A stretch of DNA of 64,000 nt from contig CAWIGR010000018.1 of NCBI GenBank assembly GCA_963835705.1, positions 1 to 64,000 on the forward strand, read 5' to 3'. Source of the stretch: JACVRW01 sp963835705 (GTDB lineage Bacteria > Actinomycetota > Thermoleophilia > Solirubrobacterales > Thermoleophilaceae). Positions 14,101 through 22,600 of this stretch are shown here, piece by piece. A program made the translations under genes and the position numbers. Each line of letters starts with the position of its first letter. The stretch's first letter is position 1. The notes under the pieces are model-generated. The model had not been told where the DNA came from, searched no databases, and worked only from the letters and a program-made list of their open reading frames with translations.

Positions 14101-14392
14101 AGCGCTCCAGGTCGAGCTGGTCGGGCTCGACCTGGATCAGGTAGCCGCGGCCGCGCGAGACGAGGACGTCGCCGAGCTCGCGACGCAGGCGCGAGACGTG
14201 CACCTGCAGGGTCTTCGCCGCGGTGGACGGGGGATCGTCGCCCCAGAGGTCGTCGATCAGGCGGTCCCGTGACACGACCTCGCCCGGGTGGAGCAGCAGC
14301 ATGGCGAGCAGGGACTGAAGCTTGGGGCCCCTTATCGGGACCTCGCGGCCGTTGTCGAGGACCTCGAGCGGTCCCAGGATCCGGAATTCCAA
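11105..14392 (-). CDS. BTAD-type regulator fused through a membrane helix to a beta-propeller and solute-binding protein
   Basis: 1095 aa from the chosen start. Residues ~1-95 are an OmpR/SARP winged helix (MEFRILGPLEV, VHVSRLRRELG). Residues ~96-240 are a BTAD helical repeat domain. One transmembrane helix spans ~266-287. Residues ~300-610 form a YVTN-type propeller with repeated VWVANNGDGTVSRVD-like blades. Residues ~640-1095 are an ABC oligopeptide-type solute-binding protein (SBP_bac_5). The layout predicts a membrane-bound one-component sensor with DNA-binding inside and ligand capture outside; no permease or ATPase genes are near. The TTG at 14392 has GGGGAG 7 nt upstream and gives the usual family N-terminus; the GTG at 14398 is the alternative. 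Confidence 0.88.
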   Translation of the reverse strand: MEFRILGPLEVLDNGREVPIRGPKLQSLLAMLLLHPGEVVSRDRLIDDLWGDDPPSTAAKTLQVHVSRLRRELGDVLVSRGRGYLIQVEPDQLDLERFERLVTEGRTALAERQPEQASDRLREALELWRGPPLPELAGEPFAQAQIGRLEDARLDAIENRVEADLSLGRQTEAIQELEPLVARHPYREHLRELLMLALYRAGRQADALAAYQDARNVLVEELGLEPGKRLRELHSAILAQDPGLDHPEAAPPPPRDESALPPARRLWPVAGAVATLVLVAVAVVLLATADEEASSQPLTDDSHAVAAIDPATMSVTTAASVGTNPGPLAYEPKSRSLWVGNIDDESVTRIDLDPVRTGKSIAIGDRPTGLAAGDGAVWVSAAPGRRPYVTARKIDPRFDSAGRPVRVASLPGEDVATVALERDALWVAPSLGLLTRIDASTGRRVGRAIEVGSSPGAVAADADAVWTVDGAVVSRIDPVTGVVQPIRVADAATDIALGAGAAWVTDALDDAVMRIDASTGTVRDRIPVGRRPTGVTVGAGAVWVANNGDGTVSRVDPRTAQVTDTIEIGASPQDILFADGRVWVSVRPRRVEPEEAPGGTIRMETTIDVDYLDPALAYQPLSFQVLHATCAQLLNYPFEQGPAGTRLIPELAEALPEVSSDGRAYTFTIRRGFRFAPSGEPVTAQSMKYTIERTLNPRMRSPAAATMGDIAAVTASGRRLTIRLNRPSPTLPARLALPFFCAVPVGTPIEPAGLRKVPSAGPYYVAVHAPGEEIVLRRNPNYPGPRPQRPVEIRITVDAGQAVSVARVEAGEVDYTPVWSDLRTAERLRARYGAGSPAEAGRQRLFATEELQLDQLIFNTSRPPFSSARLRRAVNYALDRRALARQGLYTDLPASPTDQYVPPTMPGFRDVRIYPFRPDLARARRLAGREHRRVVLYSDTGPTHLRFAEIVKANLRAIGFDVEIREVGLSIYPRVATRGEPFDMALVGWVADYPDPFDFLRQLDGRTIGPNDNVNQAYFDDPDYNRRLDAAMRLRSPAREIALGRLDVHVARTEAPWAALANERGYDFFSARIGCQAYNPAFGIELGGLCVRRDE

Positions 14393-14530
14393 CGTCACAC
14401 TCCCCGGGGGTTCAGGCGACCGTACCGCGGCAACGGCCAAAAAGGGCGGCAATTCGGCGTTTAACCGATGTTCAAGCGTCCTGCAACCGCCTCGTTCGAG
14501 GCTCGTGGCGTTCCCGATCCTGGAGGAGCC

Positions 14531-14773
14531 ATGACAACCCTTGAAGGCGGCGCCGAGCAACTTCGGACGCCGCGCATCAACGTCGATGCCCGCGTGGTGG
14601 CGATTGCTCTCGCCGCCGCCCTCGCGGTGACGCTCACCGCCCTCGTAATCGTGCTCGCTACCAGCGGCGGCACCGAGCCGGTCCGCGTGGCGCCGACTTC
14701 CGCTCCGATGCCGCCCTCCGCGGCGGAGCGCGACATCCCACCCGGCCTCAACGGCCCCGGAATGCGGCCCTGA
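14531..14773 (+). CDS. Small single-pass membrane protein, unknown function
   Basis: 80 aa: a charged N-terminus, one membrane helix (VVAIALAAALAVTLTALVIV, ~22-43), then a Pro/Ala-rich tail predicted outside. The ATG at 14531 has a strong GGAGGAG upstream. It ends 9 nt before the haloperoxidase-like gene, so the two are likely co-transcribed from the intergenic region shared with the divergent BTAD fusion gene. I do not recognise the family. Confidence 0.7.
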   Translation: MTTLEGGAEQLRTPRINVDARVVAIALAAALAVTLTALVIVLATSGGTEPVRVAPTSAPMPPSAAERDIPPGLNGPGMRP

Positions 14774-14782
14774 GGAAGAGAT

Positions 14783-16093
14783 ATGAACCTGCGTGAAAAG
14801 CGTGACGTCGCCGGAGTGCTGGCGGTCGCCGCAGTGCTGTTGTCACTTGCGTCGTCTGTGCCCGCTCGGGCGGACACGGTGACCGATTGGAACGCGAACG
14901 CCCTGAGCGTGTTGACGGCTGCACCGCCGGCCGGTGCGGGTCAGGCGCCGACCACTTCGACCATTCACCTGGCGATGGTGCACGGCGCGATGTATGACGC
15001 GGTCAACGCGATCGACGGTCGCTATGAGCCCTACCTCGGCGCGCCCGAGGCGAGGTGGTGGTATTCGAAGGAGGCTGCCGCTGCCACCGCGGCCTACCGG
15101 GTGCTGGTGGGCCTCACCCTTCCGGGGCAGCGGGAGACGCTCGCGTCGCTGTATGCCTCCTCGCTGGCGGGCATTCCGCCCGGCGTGGCGAGGGACGGCG
15201 GCATCGCCGTTGGCGAGGCGGCCGCCGATGCGATGCTGGCAGCGAGGGCGAACGACGGCCGCTTCGGTCCGTTTCGGTTCACGCCGGGCGCGCTAGCCGG
15301 TCAGTGGCGGCCGGTGTTGCCTGCCCTTGGCAACGATCCGAACGCGTGGGTCAAGGACGTGACGCCGTTCATGATCAGGGAGGCGTCCGACTTTCGCTCG
15401 AGGGGCCCCCATCCGCTCTGGAGTAGGGCCTATGCGAGGGAGTTCGACGAAGTCAAGGCGCTGGGCGCGTTGAACTACGCGACCCGAACGGCCGACCAGA
15501 CCGACATGGCCCGCTTCTGGGCCGAAGGGCCCGCGATCTGGGGTCGGATCGCGCAGCAGCTCGCGCTCGGGCATGGCTTGAGGATCGCCGACAGCGCGCG
15601 CTTCTTCGCGATGGTCTACCTGACCGGCGCCGATGCGCTGATCGCGGTTTGGGATGACAAGGCGGCCTGGAGCTTCTGGCGGCCGATCACGGCGATCCGG
15701 GAGGCCGGCAGCGACGGCAACCGGAGAACCGAGCCTGATCCGAACTGGCTGCCGCTGATCAACACCCCGCCCTATCCCGACCATCCATCCGGTCTCGCGG
15801 GCGTGATCGGCGCGATGGCGGAGACGTCGCGTGACTTCTTCGGCACCGACCGGGTCGATTTCAGCGCGACCAGCTCGATGATCACGAGGAGCTTCACCCG
15901 GTTCTCGCAGGCGACTCAGGAGGTCGTCGATGCCCGCGTCTATTCGGGCATCCACTTCCGGAGGCCCGACGAGCACGGGGCGAAGATCGGCAGACAGGTC
16001 GCCCGCTGGCGGGAGAAGCACTTCTTCGAGCCGGCGAGGTCAGGAAGGAACGACGACCACGACGACGACCACGGCCACCACGACGACGACTGA
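14783..16093 (+). CDS. Vanadium-dependent haloperoxidase-like protein, secreted
   Basis: 436 aa with a signal peptide ending near PARA-DTV (residue ~31). The C-terminal half has the PAP2/vanadium haloperoxidase signature: DKAAWSFWRPITAIR (Lys and Arg vanadate ligands), PYPDHPSGLAG, and ARVYSGIHFRRPDEHG (Arg and the vanadate-binding His). The residue after PSG, usually the catalytic His in characterised haloperoxidases, is Leu here, so oxidation chemistry may be altered or absent. The last ~14 residues alternate Asp and His (NDDHDDDHGHHDDD), a likely metal-binding tail. A ribosome site (AGGAAGAG) precedes the ATG. A strong hairpin follows the gene. Confidence 0.88.
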   Translation: MNLREKRDVAGVLAVAAVLLSLASSVPARADTVTDWNANALSVLTAAPPAGAGQAPTTSTIHLAMVHGAMYDAVNAIDGRYEPYLGAPEARWWYSKEAAAATAAYRVLVGLTLPGQRETLASLYASSLAGIPPGVARDGGIAVGEAAADAMLAARANDGRFGPFRFTPGALAGQWRPVLPALGNDPNAWVKDVTPFMIREASDFRSRGPHPLWSRAYAREFDEVKALGALNYATRTADQTDMARFWAEGPAIWGRIAQQLALGHGLRIADSARFFAMVYLTGADALIAVWDDKAAWSFWRPITAIREAGSDGNRRTEPDPNWLPLINTPPYPDHPSGLAGVIGAMAETSRDFFGTDRVDFSATSSMITRSFTRFSQATQEVVDARVYSGIHFRRPDEHGAKIGRQVARWREKHFFEPARSGRNDDHDDDHGHHDDD

Positions 16094-16115
16094 GGCGGAT
16101 CCGTCGTAGCGCAGC

Positions 16116-16147
16116 CCGGTGGGCGCCTCGACTGGGGCGCCCACCGG
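16116..16147. terminator. Hairpin terminator after the haloperoxidase-like gene
   Basis: Perfect 12-bp stem CCGGTGGGCGCC / GGCGCCCACCGG with an 8-nt loop. There is no U-tract, as is common in such GC-rich genomes. Its 3' arm abuts the -10-like box of the next gene. Confidence 0.65.
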
Positions 16148-16153
16148 TAGCGT
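16148..16153 (+). promoter_or_regulatory. -10-like TAGCGT box of the FAD oxidase gene
   Basis: TAGCGT ends 8 nt before the ATG at 16162, with no Shine-Dalgarno site: a leaderless arrangement. Confidence 0.5.
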
Positions 16154-16161
16154 GCCGCCGC

Positions 16162-17805
16162 ATGGCCGAGCGGCGCCGCAAGTTCTGGGGCTGGGGCTAC
16201 GAGGACCAGCAGCCGCCGCTCGCGGAAGTGGAGCAGGCGGGCCGCGGCGCGCGAGAACACCTCGGCTTCGAGCCTGCGGAGGTGGAGTCGCCGGCGCGGT
16301 TGGGGGACCTGGAGCTGCCGCCGCCGCGCATCCGGCCGCCCGCATCGCTGGCCGGCATCTGCAGCAGCGACCCCTACGAGCGCGCCTCGCACGCCTACGG
16401 CAAGGCCTACCGCGACCTGGTGCGCGCCTTCCGCGGGCGCTTCGACCACCCGCCCGACGTAGTGGCGCACCCGCGCGACGAGCGCGAGGTCGAGCGGTTG
16501 CTCGACTGGTGCGCCGAGACGGGCTCCGCGGCAATCCCGTTCGGCGGCGGCACCAGCGTTGTTGGCGGGGTGGAGCCGCGCGCGCCGCACGAGGCGGTCG
16601 TGACGATCGACCTCAAGCGGATGAACCGGGTGCTCGAAGTGGACCCGGTGTCGCGTGCCGCGCGCATCCAGGCGGGCGCGACCGGGCCCGAGCTCGAGGC
16701 GCAGCTGAAGCGCCACGGCATGACCCTGCGCCACTACCCGCAGTCGTTCGAGCTCTCGACGCTCGGCGGCTGGATCGCCACGCGCGCGGGCGGACACTTC
16801 GCCACGCTCCACACCCACATCGACGACTTCGTCGAGTCGGTCCGGGCCATCACGCCGAGCGGGACCTGGGAGAGCCGGCGCCTGCCGGGCTCCGGCGCCG
16901 GGCCGAGCCCGGACCGGCTCCTGATCGGCTCCGAGGGCATCCTGGGCGTGATCACGGAGGCCTGGGTGCGCGTGCAGGAACCGCCCGCGTTCAGGGAGTC
17001 CGCGGCGGTGCTGTTCGACGGCTTCGAGCAGGGTGCCGGGGCGGTGCGGGCGCTGGCGCAGTCGCGGCTGTTCCCGTCGAACTGCAGGCTGCTCGATCCA
17101 GGCGAGGCGGCGCTCACGAACGCCGCTCCGCACGGCCGCGCGCTCCTGGTGCTCGGCTTCGAGGGCCCGCACCCGCTGGGCGGGCCGATGGCGCAGGCGC
17201 TCGAGCTGTGCGGCGACCACGGCGGCGAGGCGCGCGAGCGCCGCGGCGAGTCGGAGCGGAGCCGTGACCCGGCCCAGCCGGACGCCTCGGACCGCTGGCG
17301 CGACGCCTTTCTGCGCGCCCCGTATCTGCGCGACACGCTCGTGGCCGCGGGCGTCCTGGCCGAGACGTTCGAGAGCGCGATCACGTGGGACCGGTTCGAG
17401 GCCTTCGCGCACGAGGTTCGGGAGCGAACCGAAGCCGCGCTCCCCGGCGAGGCCCGGGTGACGTGCCGGATCACGCACGCCTATCCGGACGGCGCGGCGC
17501 CCTACTTCACGGTGCTCGCGCCGGCCCGGCGAGGCGCCGAGCTCGAGCAGTGGGACGAGGTGAAGCACGCCGCCTCGGAGGCGATCGCCGCCGCCGGCGG
17601 CACGATCACGCACCACCACGCAGTGGGCCGCGACCACCGGCCCTGGTACGACCGCCAGCGCCCCGAACCGTTCGCCGAGGCTCTGCGCGCGGCCAAGGCC
17701 GCCGTCGACCCGGCGGGGATCCTCAACCCGGGGGTCCTGATCGACCCGGCTCGCGAGGGGTCAGACCCCTCGAGTCGCGAGCACTCAGGGGGTCAGACCC
17801 CTTGA
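16162..17805 (+). CDS. FAD-binding oxidase, alkyldihydroxyacetonephosphate-synthase/VAO type
   Basis: 547 aa. A FAD-binding PCMH domain spans ~95-275 (PFGGGTSVVGG; YPQSFELSTLGGWIATRAGG; GSEGILGVITEA), followed by a C-terminal FAD-oxidase domain with THHHAVGRDHRPWY and AVDPAGILNPG. These match the alkylglycerone-phosphate synthase-like branch of the VAO family, but bacterial members often have other substrates, such as 2-hydroxyacids, so ether-lipid synthesis is not implied. The last ~16 residues are encoded inside a tandem repeat (17756-17833), suggesting that the natural C-terminus near NPGVLIDP was extended by repeat insertion. The stop overlaps the likely TTG start of the next gene. Confidence 0.87.
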   Translation: MAERRRKFWGWGYEDQQPPLAEVEQAGRGAREHLGFEPAEVESPARLGDLELPPPRIRPPASLAGICSSDPYERASHAYGKAYRDLVRAFRGRFDHPPDVVAHPRDEREVERLLDWCAETGSAAIPFGGGTSVVGGVEPRAPHEAVVTIDLKRMNRVLEVDPVSRAARIQAGATGPELEAQLKRHGMTLRHYPQSFELSTLGGWIATRAGGHFATLHTHIDDFVESVRAITPSGTWESRRLPGSGAGPSPDRLLIGSEGILGVITEAWVRVQEPPAFRESAAVLFDGFEQGAGAVRALAQSRLFPSNCRLLDPGEAALTNAAPHGRALLVLGFEGPHPLGGPMAQALELCGDHGGEARERRGESERSRDPAQPDASDRWRDAFLRAPYLRDTLVAAGVLAETFESAITWDRFEAFAHEVRERTEAALPGEARVTCRITHAYPDGAAPYFTVLAPARRGAELEQWDEVKHAASEAIAAAGGTITHHHAVGRDHRPWYDRQRPEPFAEALRAAKAAVDPAGILNPGVLIDPAREGSDPSSREHSGGQTP

Positions 17806-17833
17806 GTCGGGGGCACTCAGGGGGTCTGACCCC
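17756..17833. repeat. 32-bp tandem repeat with GGGGTCAGACCCC palindromes
   Basis: Three cores at 17757-17769, 17789-17801 and 17821-17833, exactly 32 bp apart. The first two read GGGGTCAGACCCC; the third is the reverse complement, GGGGTCTGACCCC. The 16-nt spacers are near-identical (GAGTCGCGAGCACTCA and GAGTCGGGGGCACTCA). The repeat covers the end of the FAD oxidase gene and the start of the MBL gene. It is too short for a CRISPR array, and the spacers are not unique. Confidence 0.8.
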
Positions 17834-18821
17834 GCGGAGGCGCGAGCTGTCGCGGGCCGACCGTGTGCTGCCCGGCCTCTGGCGGCTGCGCCTGCCGCTG
17901 CCCTGGCCCGGAGTGCCGCACGTGAACGCGTTCGCGATCGCCGCCGTGGACGGCATCGTGCTGGTGGACACCGGCCTGCACGAGCCGGGCGCCATGCTCC
18001 AGCTCGAGCGCGCGCTCGACCAGGCGGGCCTGCGGGTGGAGCACGTGCGCCTGCTGGTGTGCACACACGCGCACTCGGACCACTACGGGCTCGCCGGGCC
18101 GATCGTGGAGCGCTCGGGCTGCGAGCTGTGGATGCACCCGAACCATGCGCACATGACCAAGGCGGCGCGGGACCCGCACCGCGACCTGGAGCGCAGGCTC
18201 GAGGTGGCCCGGCAGAGCGGCGTGCCGGTCGCGATCCTGGCCGAGTACGAGTCGACGCGGCGCGGTCAGGGCTGGGGCATCGCCGAGATCGTCATGCCCG
18301 GCCGCGACCTGGTCGAGGGGGTCGAGGTCGAGACGGACCTCGGCGCCTGGCGGGTCCACGAGACGCCGGGCCACGCCCCGTCGCACGTGGTGCTCCACCA
18401 GCCCGAGCGCGGGCTGCTGCTGTCGGGCGACCACCTGCTCGGCCGTGTCTCGCTCTACTACGACTACGGCCATACGCCCGACCCGGCCGGCGAGTTCCTC
18501 GACAGCCTCGACGCGGTCGACCGGCTCGAAGTGCAGCTCGTCCTGGCCGGTCACGGCCGCCCGGTGCGCGACGCGAGGGTCCTGGCCGAGGCCAACCGCG
18601 CCGCGGTGCAGGAGAAGCTAGACCGCTTGCGCCGTGCCCTCGCCGGCGGCCCACGCACGCCGTTCGAGCTCGTCCCGGAGATCGCCGACCCACAGCTGCC
18701 GCCGCCGATGATGGTCGGGTGGGGCCTCTCGGAGACGCTCTGCTACCTGACCCACCTGGAGCGCCGCGGAGAGGCGGTGCGGGTGGATGACGCCGAGCCG
18801 GAGCGCTGGAGCGTGGCATAG
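17802..18821 (+). CDS. MBL-fold metallohydrolase
   Basis: 339 aa from the TTG at 17802, whose TTGA overlaps the upstream stop; a GTG at 17865 is an alternative start and gives the more conserved N-terminus (LPGLWRLRLPLPWPGVPHVN). It carries the zinc-binding motif THAHSDHYG, TPGHAPSH, GDHLLG and AGHGRPV in the order typical of glyoxalase II-like hydrolases. A C-terminal helical region follows (~270-339), as in hydrolase relatives that act on thioesters or esters. The substrate is unknown. If the TTG start is used, the first residues come from the upstream repeat. Confidence 0.85.
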   Translation: MSRGHSGGLTPRRRELSRADRVLPGLWRLRLPLPWPGVPHVNAFAIAAVDGIVLVDTGLHEPGAMLQLERALDQAGLRVEHVRLLVCTHAHSDHYGLAGPIVERSGCELWMHPNHAHMTKAARDPHRDLERRLEVARQSGVPVAILAEYESTRRGQGWGIAEIVMPGRDLVEGVEVETDLGAWRVHETPGHAPSHVVLHQPERGLLLSGDHLLGRVSLYYDYGHTPDPAGEFLDSLDAVDRLEVQLVLAGHGRPVRDARVLAEANRAAVQEKLDRLRRALAGGPRTPFELVPEIADPQLPPPMMVGWGLSETLCYLTHLERRGEAVRVDDAEPERWSVA

Positions 18822-18826
18822 GGACT

Positions 18827-18855
18827 GCTAGCAAACCGCTAGCACTACTGCTAGC
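18827..18855. promoter_or_regulatory. Three GCTAGC boxes upstream of the toxin-antitoxin operon
   Basis: GCTAGC occurs at 18827-18832, 18838-18843 and 18850-18855, with centre-to-centre spacing of 11 and 12 bp, about one helical turn. The last copy overlaps TAGCAT (18852-18857), the best -10 candidate for the antitoxin ATG at 18868. Ribbon-helix-helix antitoxins bind such repeated short palindromes to autorepress their operons. Confidence 0.65.
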
Positions 18856-18867
18856 ATCGCTGGCGAG

Positions 18868-19104
18868 ATGGCGACGCTTCATCTTCGGAACGTTCCTCCC
18901 GAGGTCGACGCGGCGCTGACCGCCGAAGCGGGTGCTCGCGGAATCTCTAAGAATCGCCGCGCGATCGAGGCTCTTCGCCGCGGGCTGGGCATGGACCAGG
19001 TCGAACGCTCGCGTCTGGTTGACGAGATCCGGCGTGACCGGGCACCCGTCGAGGTCGACGTCGCGAGCCTGATTCGGGACGAGCGCCCCGGTGGGGACGC
19101 CTGA
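18868..19104 (+). CDS. Ribbon-helix-helix antitoxin, FitA/VapB type
   Basis: 78 aa. The N-terminus (ATLHLRNVPPEVDAALTAEA) is the beta strand and helix of a ribbon-helix-helix DNA-binding fold. The C-terminus would wrap and inhibit the toxin. It overlaps the PIN toxin gene by 14 nt, the standard antitoxin-first order. It probably represses its own operon through the GCTAGC boxes just upstream. Confidence 0.88.
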   Translation: MATLHLRNVPPEVDAALTAEAGARGISKNRRAIEALRRGLGMDQVERSRLVDEIRRDRAPVEVDVASLIRDERPGGDA

Positions 19105-19537
19105 GCCGGGCCTCCTGGTACTCGACGCCTCGGCGCTCGTCGAGCTGGTCGTCGCCGGGGAGCATCGCGCCGGCGCCGATGTCCTGCTGAACCGCTACGA
19201 GAGCGACGCTGCGTTGGTCCTGGTCTCGGCGGCGCATGGCCTGATCGAGGCGACCAGCGCGATTCGCCGGATGACCCAGCGCGGCCTTCTCCGCCCGGAG
19301 GATGGGGCACGGGCCGTGGAGTGGCTTGGCGCCCTGAACCTCGTGCTCGACGCCACGGCGCCTCGGCTACGCCGGATCTGGGCGCTCCGCGAGCGGATGA
19401 GCGCCTACGACGCTGCCTATGCCGCGGCGGCGGAGGCGTTCGAAGCGCCGCTCGTGAGCACCGACAGGCGGCTTCTCGGCGCATGCCGGGCGGCCGAGGT
19501 CGCGGCGCTGCATCTCTCTGATCTCGCCGGCCGTTGA
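19091..19537 (+). CDS. vapC: PIN-domain ribonuclease toxin, VapC/FitB type
   Basis: 148 aa PIN domain. The acidic catalytic set is visible: Asp in VLDASALVEL near residue 12, Glu in HGLIEATSAI, Asp in MSAYDAAYAAAAE and Asp in LVSTDRRL. VapC toxins cleave tRNA or rRNA when released from their antitoxin. The GTG start lies within the antitoxin gene, coupling toxin translation to antitoxin translation. A long hairpin follows the stop. Confidence 0.9.
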   Translation: MGTPEPGLLVLDASALVELVVAGEHRAGADVLLNRYESDAALVLVSAAHGLIEATSAIRRMTQRGLLRPEDGARAVEWLGALNLVLDATAPRLRRIWALRERMSAYDAAYAAAAEAFEAPLVSTDRRLLGACRAAEVAALHLSDLAGR

Positions 19538-19548
19538 GCGTGCGAAGG

Positions 19549-19587
19549 CGGTGACCGGCGGAGGCCTCGGTCCTCCGCCGGTCACCG
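19549..19587. terminator. Bidirectional hairpin terminator between convergent genes
   Basis: A perfect 16-bp stem (CGGTGACCGGCGGAGG at 19549-19564 and its complement at 19572-19587) with a 7-nt loop. It lies between the toxin gene and the oppositely oriented M14 peptidase gene and would serve both. Confidence 0.8.
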
Positions 19588-19611
19588 TGCTGCTCCCTGT
19601 TAGAGGCGTCC

Positions 19612-22600
19612 TCAGTCGAGCAGGCCGCCCAGCGCCCGCTCCACGATGTCCACCCGCTGCGCATCCGTCTCGAGCTGCTCGAGCCCGAAGCCGAGCAGCA
19701 GGGTGTCCTCGGTCGAGGTGCCGCCGAAGACGTCCACATCCTCGGTGATCTCCCACTGGCCCGGGCTGTCCTCGCTTCCGGCCGGCGGGGCGGCGGGCGC
19801 CCAGTCGCTCGTGGCGCCCTCGAAGCCGTCGGCCGACTGCACGCCGTCGACAGTGACGCGCGTGTCGTCCACGAACGCGCCCACGCCACCCGTGCCCGGG
19901 TCGGTCACGTAGGAGATGGACAGCTCGACCTCCTGGCCGAGGTAGTCGCTCAGGTCGAACGCCACCTCGCGCCAGCCGTCGCTCGAGCCGGTGAACGAGT
20001 TCCAGTCACCGCTCGAGCCCGGCCCGGTGCAGCCGGCGCCGCTGCCCAGATAGTGGCGCAGGAACGGGTGCAGGTTCAGCAGGAACCCGTTCGGCTGGCA
20101 CTCCGAGGGCGGGGTCGTCGCGGTGGCGAGTCGCGATCCCGCCGCCGTCGGCAGGGTCGTCCAGTCGTCCTGGCCGGACGGCCGGGCCTCCACGATGACG
20201 TGGTCGTAGCCCTCCTCGCTGCTGAGCAGCAGCTGGAACCGCAGCTGGGCGCTCTGCGCCTCCCTGAGATCGAGGGTCGTCCTCGTCAGCCGCATGTACG
20301 AGTCGTCCTCGTGCAGGGCCGTGGCGTATCGGCTCCCCTCGAACGGGTTGAACGGGTACTCCGCCGCGGCCTGGCTCTCGAACTGCGGGAACTGGGCCGG
20401 CGGGAGCACCTCGCTGGTCGGCGTGAACACGCCGGCCTCGTCGAGCGGGTTCGAGCCCGAGACGACGGGGCCGCCGAAGGCGGCCGCGAACCCCGTGATC
20501 GGGTCGGCGATGCCCGTGACGTTCGTGACGCCGCCCGTGCTGGACCGCGCAAAGGCGCCCAGCCAGTACTGGCGGAAGTCGTCCGCCAGGATCAGGCAGT
20601 CGTCGAAGAACCCCTCTCCCGAGGAGATGAAACAGTCGGAGGTGTCGTCGCCGTTCGCGGCGTAGTACAGGCCGCCGATGACGTCGCTGAATCCCGGGAG
20701 GCCCTGGTGCTGCACGGTCTCGCCCGCGTGGATCAGCTTGCCGCCGTCGTTGAGGTAGTCGCGGACGGCCATCGTCAGGTACTGCTGCCGCTCGGCCACG
20801 CCCATCTCCGGGAAGTCACCGAAGACCGACTCCGTCACCAGGTCCTCCCGGTCCCGCGTGACCCGGTTGTCGCCGAGGTACCAGACCACGGCGTCGTAGT
20901 GGGACAGCACGCCGAGGTCGTGCGGCACTCCGTCGGCGTCGAGATCCCACACCTCGGCGTCGTATCCGGCGGCCTCGATGGCCGCCACGTGCTGGGCGAC
21001 GTACTTCGGCCCGGCCGTGGGAGCCCCGAGCGGATCGACGCCCTTGTAGTCCTCGTTCACCAGCACCAGCACGTCGGCGCGGCTGTCGCTCTCCACCGTA
21101 TAGGTGAAGCGCTCGCTCTCGACGTCGCGGTCGCGATCGTCGTCATCGTCGTCGTCGCGGCCACGGCGGTCGTCGTCATCGTCGTCGTAGTCACCGCCGC
21201 GACGGTCCTCCTCGCCGGTGAACCAGACGGTCACGTCGTCGCCCGCGTCGGCCCCGCGCACGACGCCCCGGAGCTCCGCGTAGTACTCGTCGTTCTCGTC
21301 GCCGTAGCGCTCGCCGTCCTCCCACTCGGACACGCGCGCGGTCTGTGTGCGGCCGCCGTTGATCCGGTACCGCAGGCGGACGTCGTCGAGCGCCCGCTTG
21401 GCCCACACGGCCACCGTCTGCCGGTCGCCCCGCGAGACGTCGAACTCGTCCACGCGGAAGTCCTCGGCCTCGCGGCCCACGACCGACACGGGGTCGTCCG
21501 GGTCGTCGGCCGACTTCGCGACGGCCAGCGCGAACGGGACGTTCTTCCGGAACTCGGCCTCCACGAGCTCCTCGTCGTCAGGGAACTGGAAGCCGCTGCC
21601 GCAGCTTGCCGCCACCCACTCGTCGTCGGGTACCGAGTTGGAGGCGGCCTGGCAGGTCGACATCTCGGGCGTGAAGCCGAGCGTGCGGTACCGCTCGGTC
21701 ATGTGCGAGTCGGTGTCGCCGTTCGTCGTGTAGAGCTCGGCGGAGATGTCCGGGTCGTAGCCCTCGATCGCCGGGTTTCTGTCGTCGCCGGCCATCGCCT
21801 CGTAGATGACGTGGTCGGGCGTGGGGGTCGCCACCTGCCACCCGGTGCCGTACAGCAGCAGCTCGGCCGCGGAGTGGTAGTTGACGAGGAACTCGAAGCC
21901 GATGCGCCTGGCGAACCTGTCGAGCGCCTGCGTCTCGGGCTCGGAGTTCGGCGAGGGCCCGCGATACGTGTCACTGGCCGGGTTGGGCGAGGAGCCCTCG
22001 TTGTCGTAGCCCCACTTGTAGGCGTAGTTCCGGTTCAGGTCGACGCCTTCGTTTGTCTCGACGGTCGCGTCGCCGTCGTTGTCGCGCAGGTTCTTGCGCC
22101 ACAGCCGCCGGTTCGGCTCGAAGCTGAAGTCGTAGCCGTCCGGGTTGGCCACCGGCACGAACCACAGCTCGTTCTCCTCCAGAAGCCGGCGGATCGTCCT
22201 GTCGCCGCGCTGATAGCGGTCGAGGTAGTGGTGCATTAGCCGGCGGATCATCTCCGGCGTGATCCACTCGCGGGCGTGCTGCGCGCCCAGGTAGAGCACC
22301 GACGGCTTCCTCCCGTCGCGGCGCCTGTCGGCGTCCTCGCTGACCTTGAGCGCGACGATCTCCTGGCCCTGGACCGTCTCGCCGACGGTCACGAGCTTGG
22401 TGATCCTGCGATTGTCGTCGGCCGCCTGCTCGAACTCGTCCTTGAGGCCGCCAGGGCTGCCGTACTTGCGGAAGACCTCGAAGCCGTCGGCGGCCTGCAG
22501 CGTCGCGCGGCGCGCGACCGACCGGCCGTTGACCCGCTTGAGGGCCAGGTCCACGCCTTCGCGACGCAGCGCGGCCGCCTGGCTCCCGCTCAGGATGGTT

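Noticed and set aside
17756..17833. CRISPR array
   Set aside because: Only about two and a half units, spacers nearly identical, third core inverted, and no cas genes.
20053..22239. 728-codon plus-strand open frame opposite the M14 peptidase
   Set aside because: Repetitive His/Val/Arg-rich shadow of the Asp-rich minus-strand gene.
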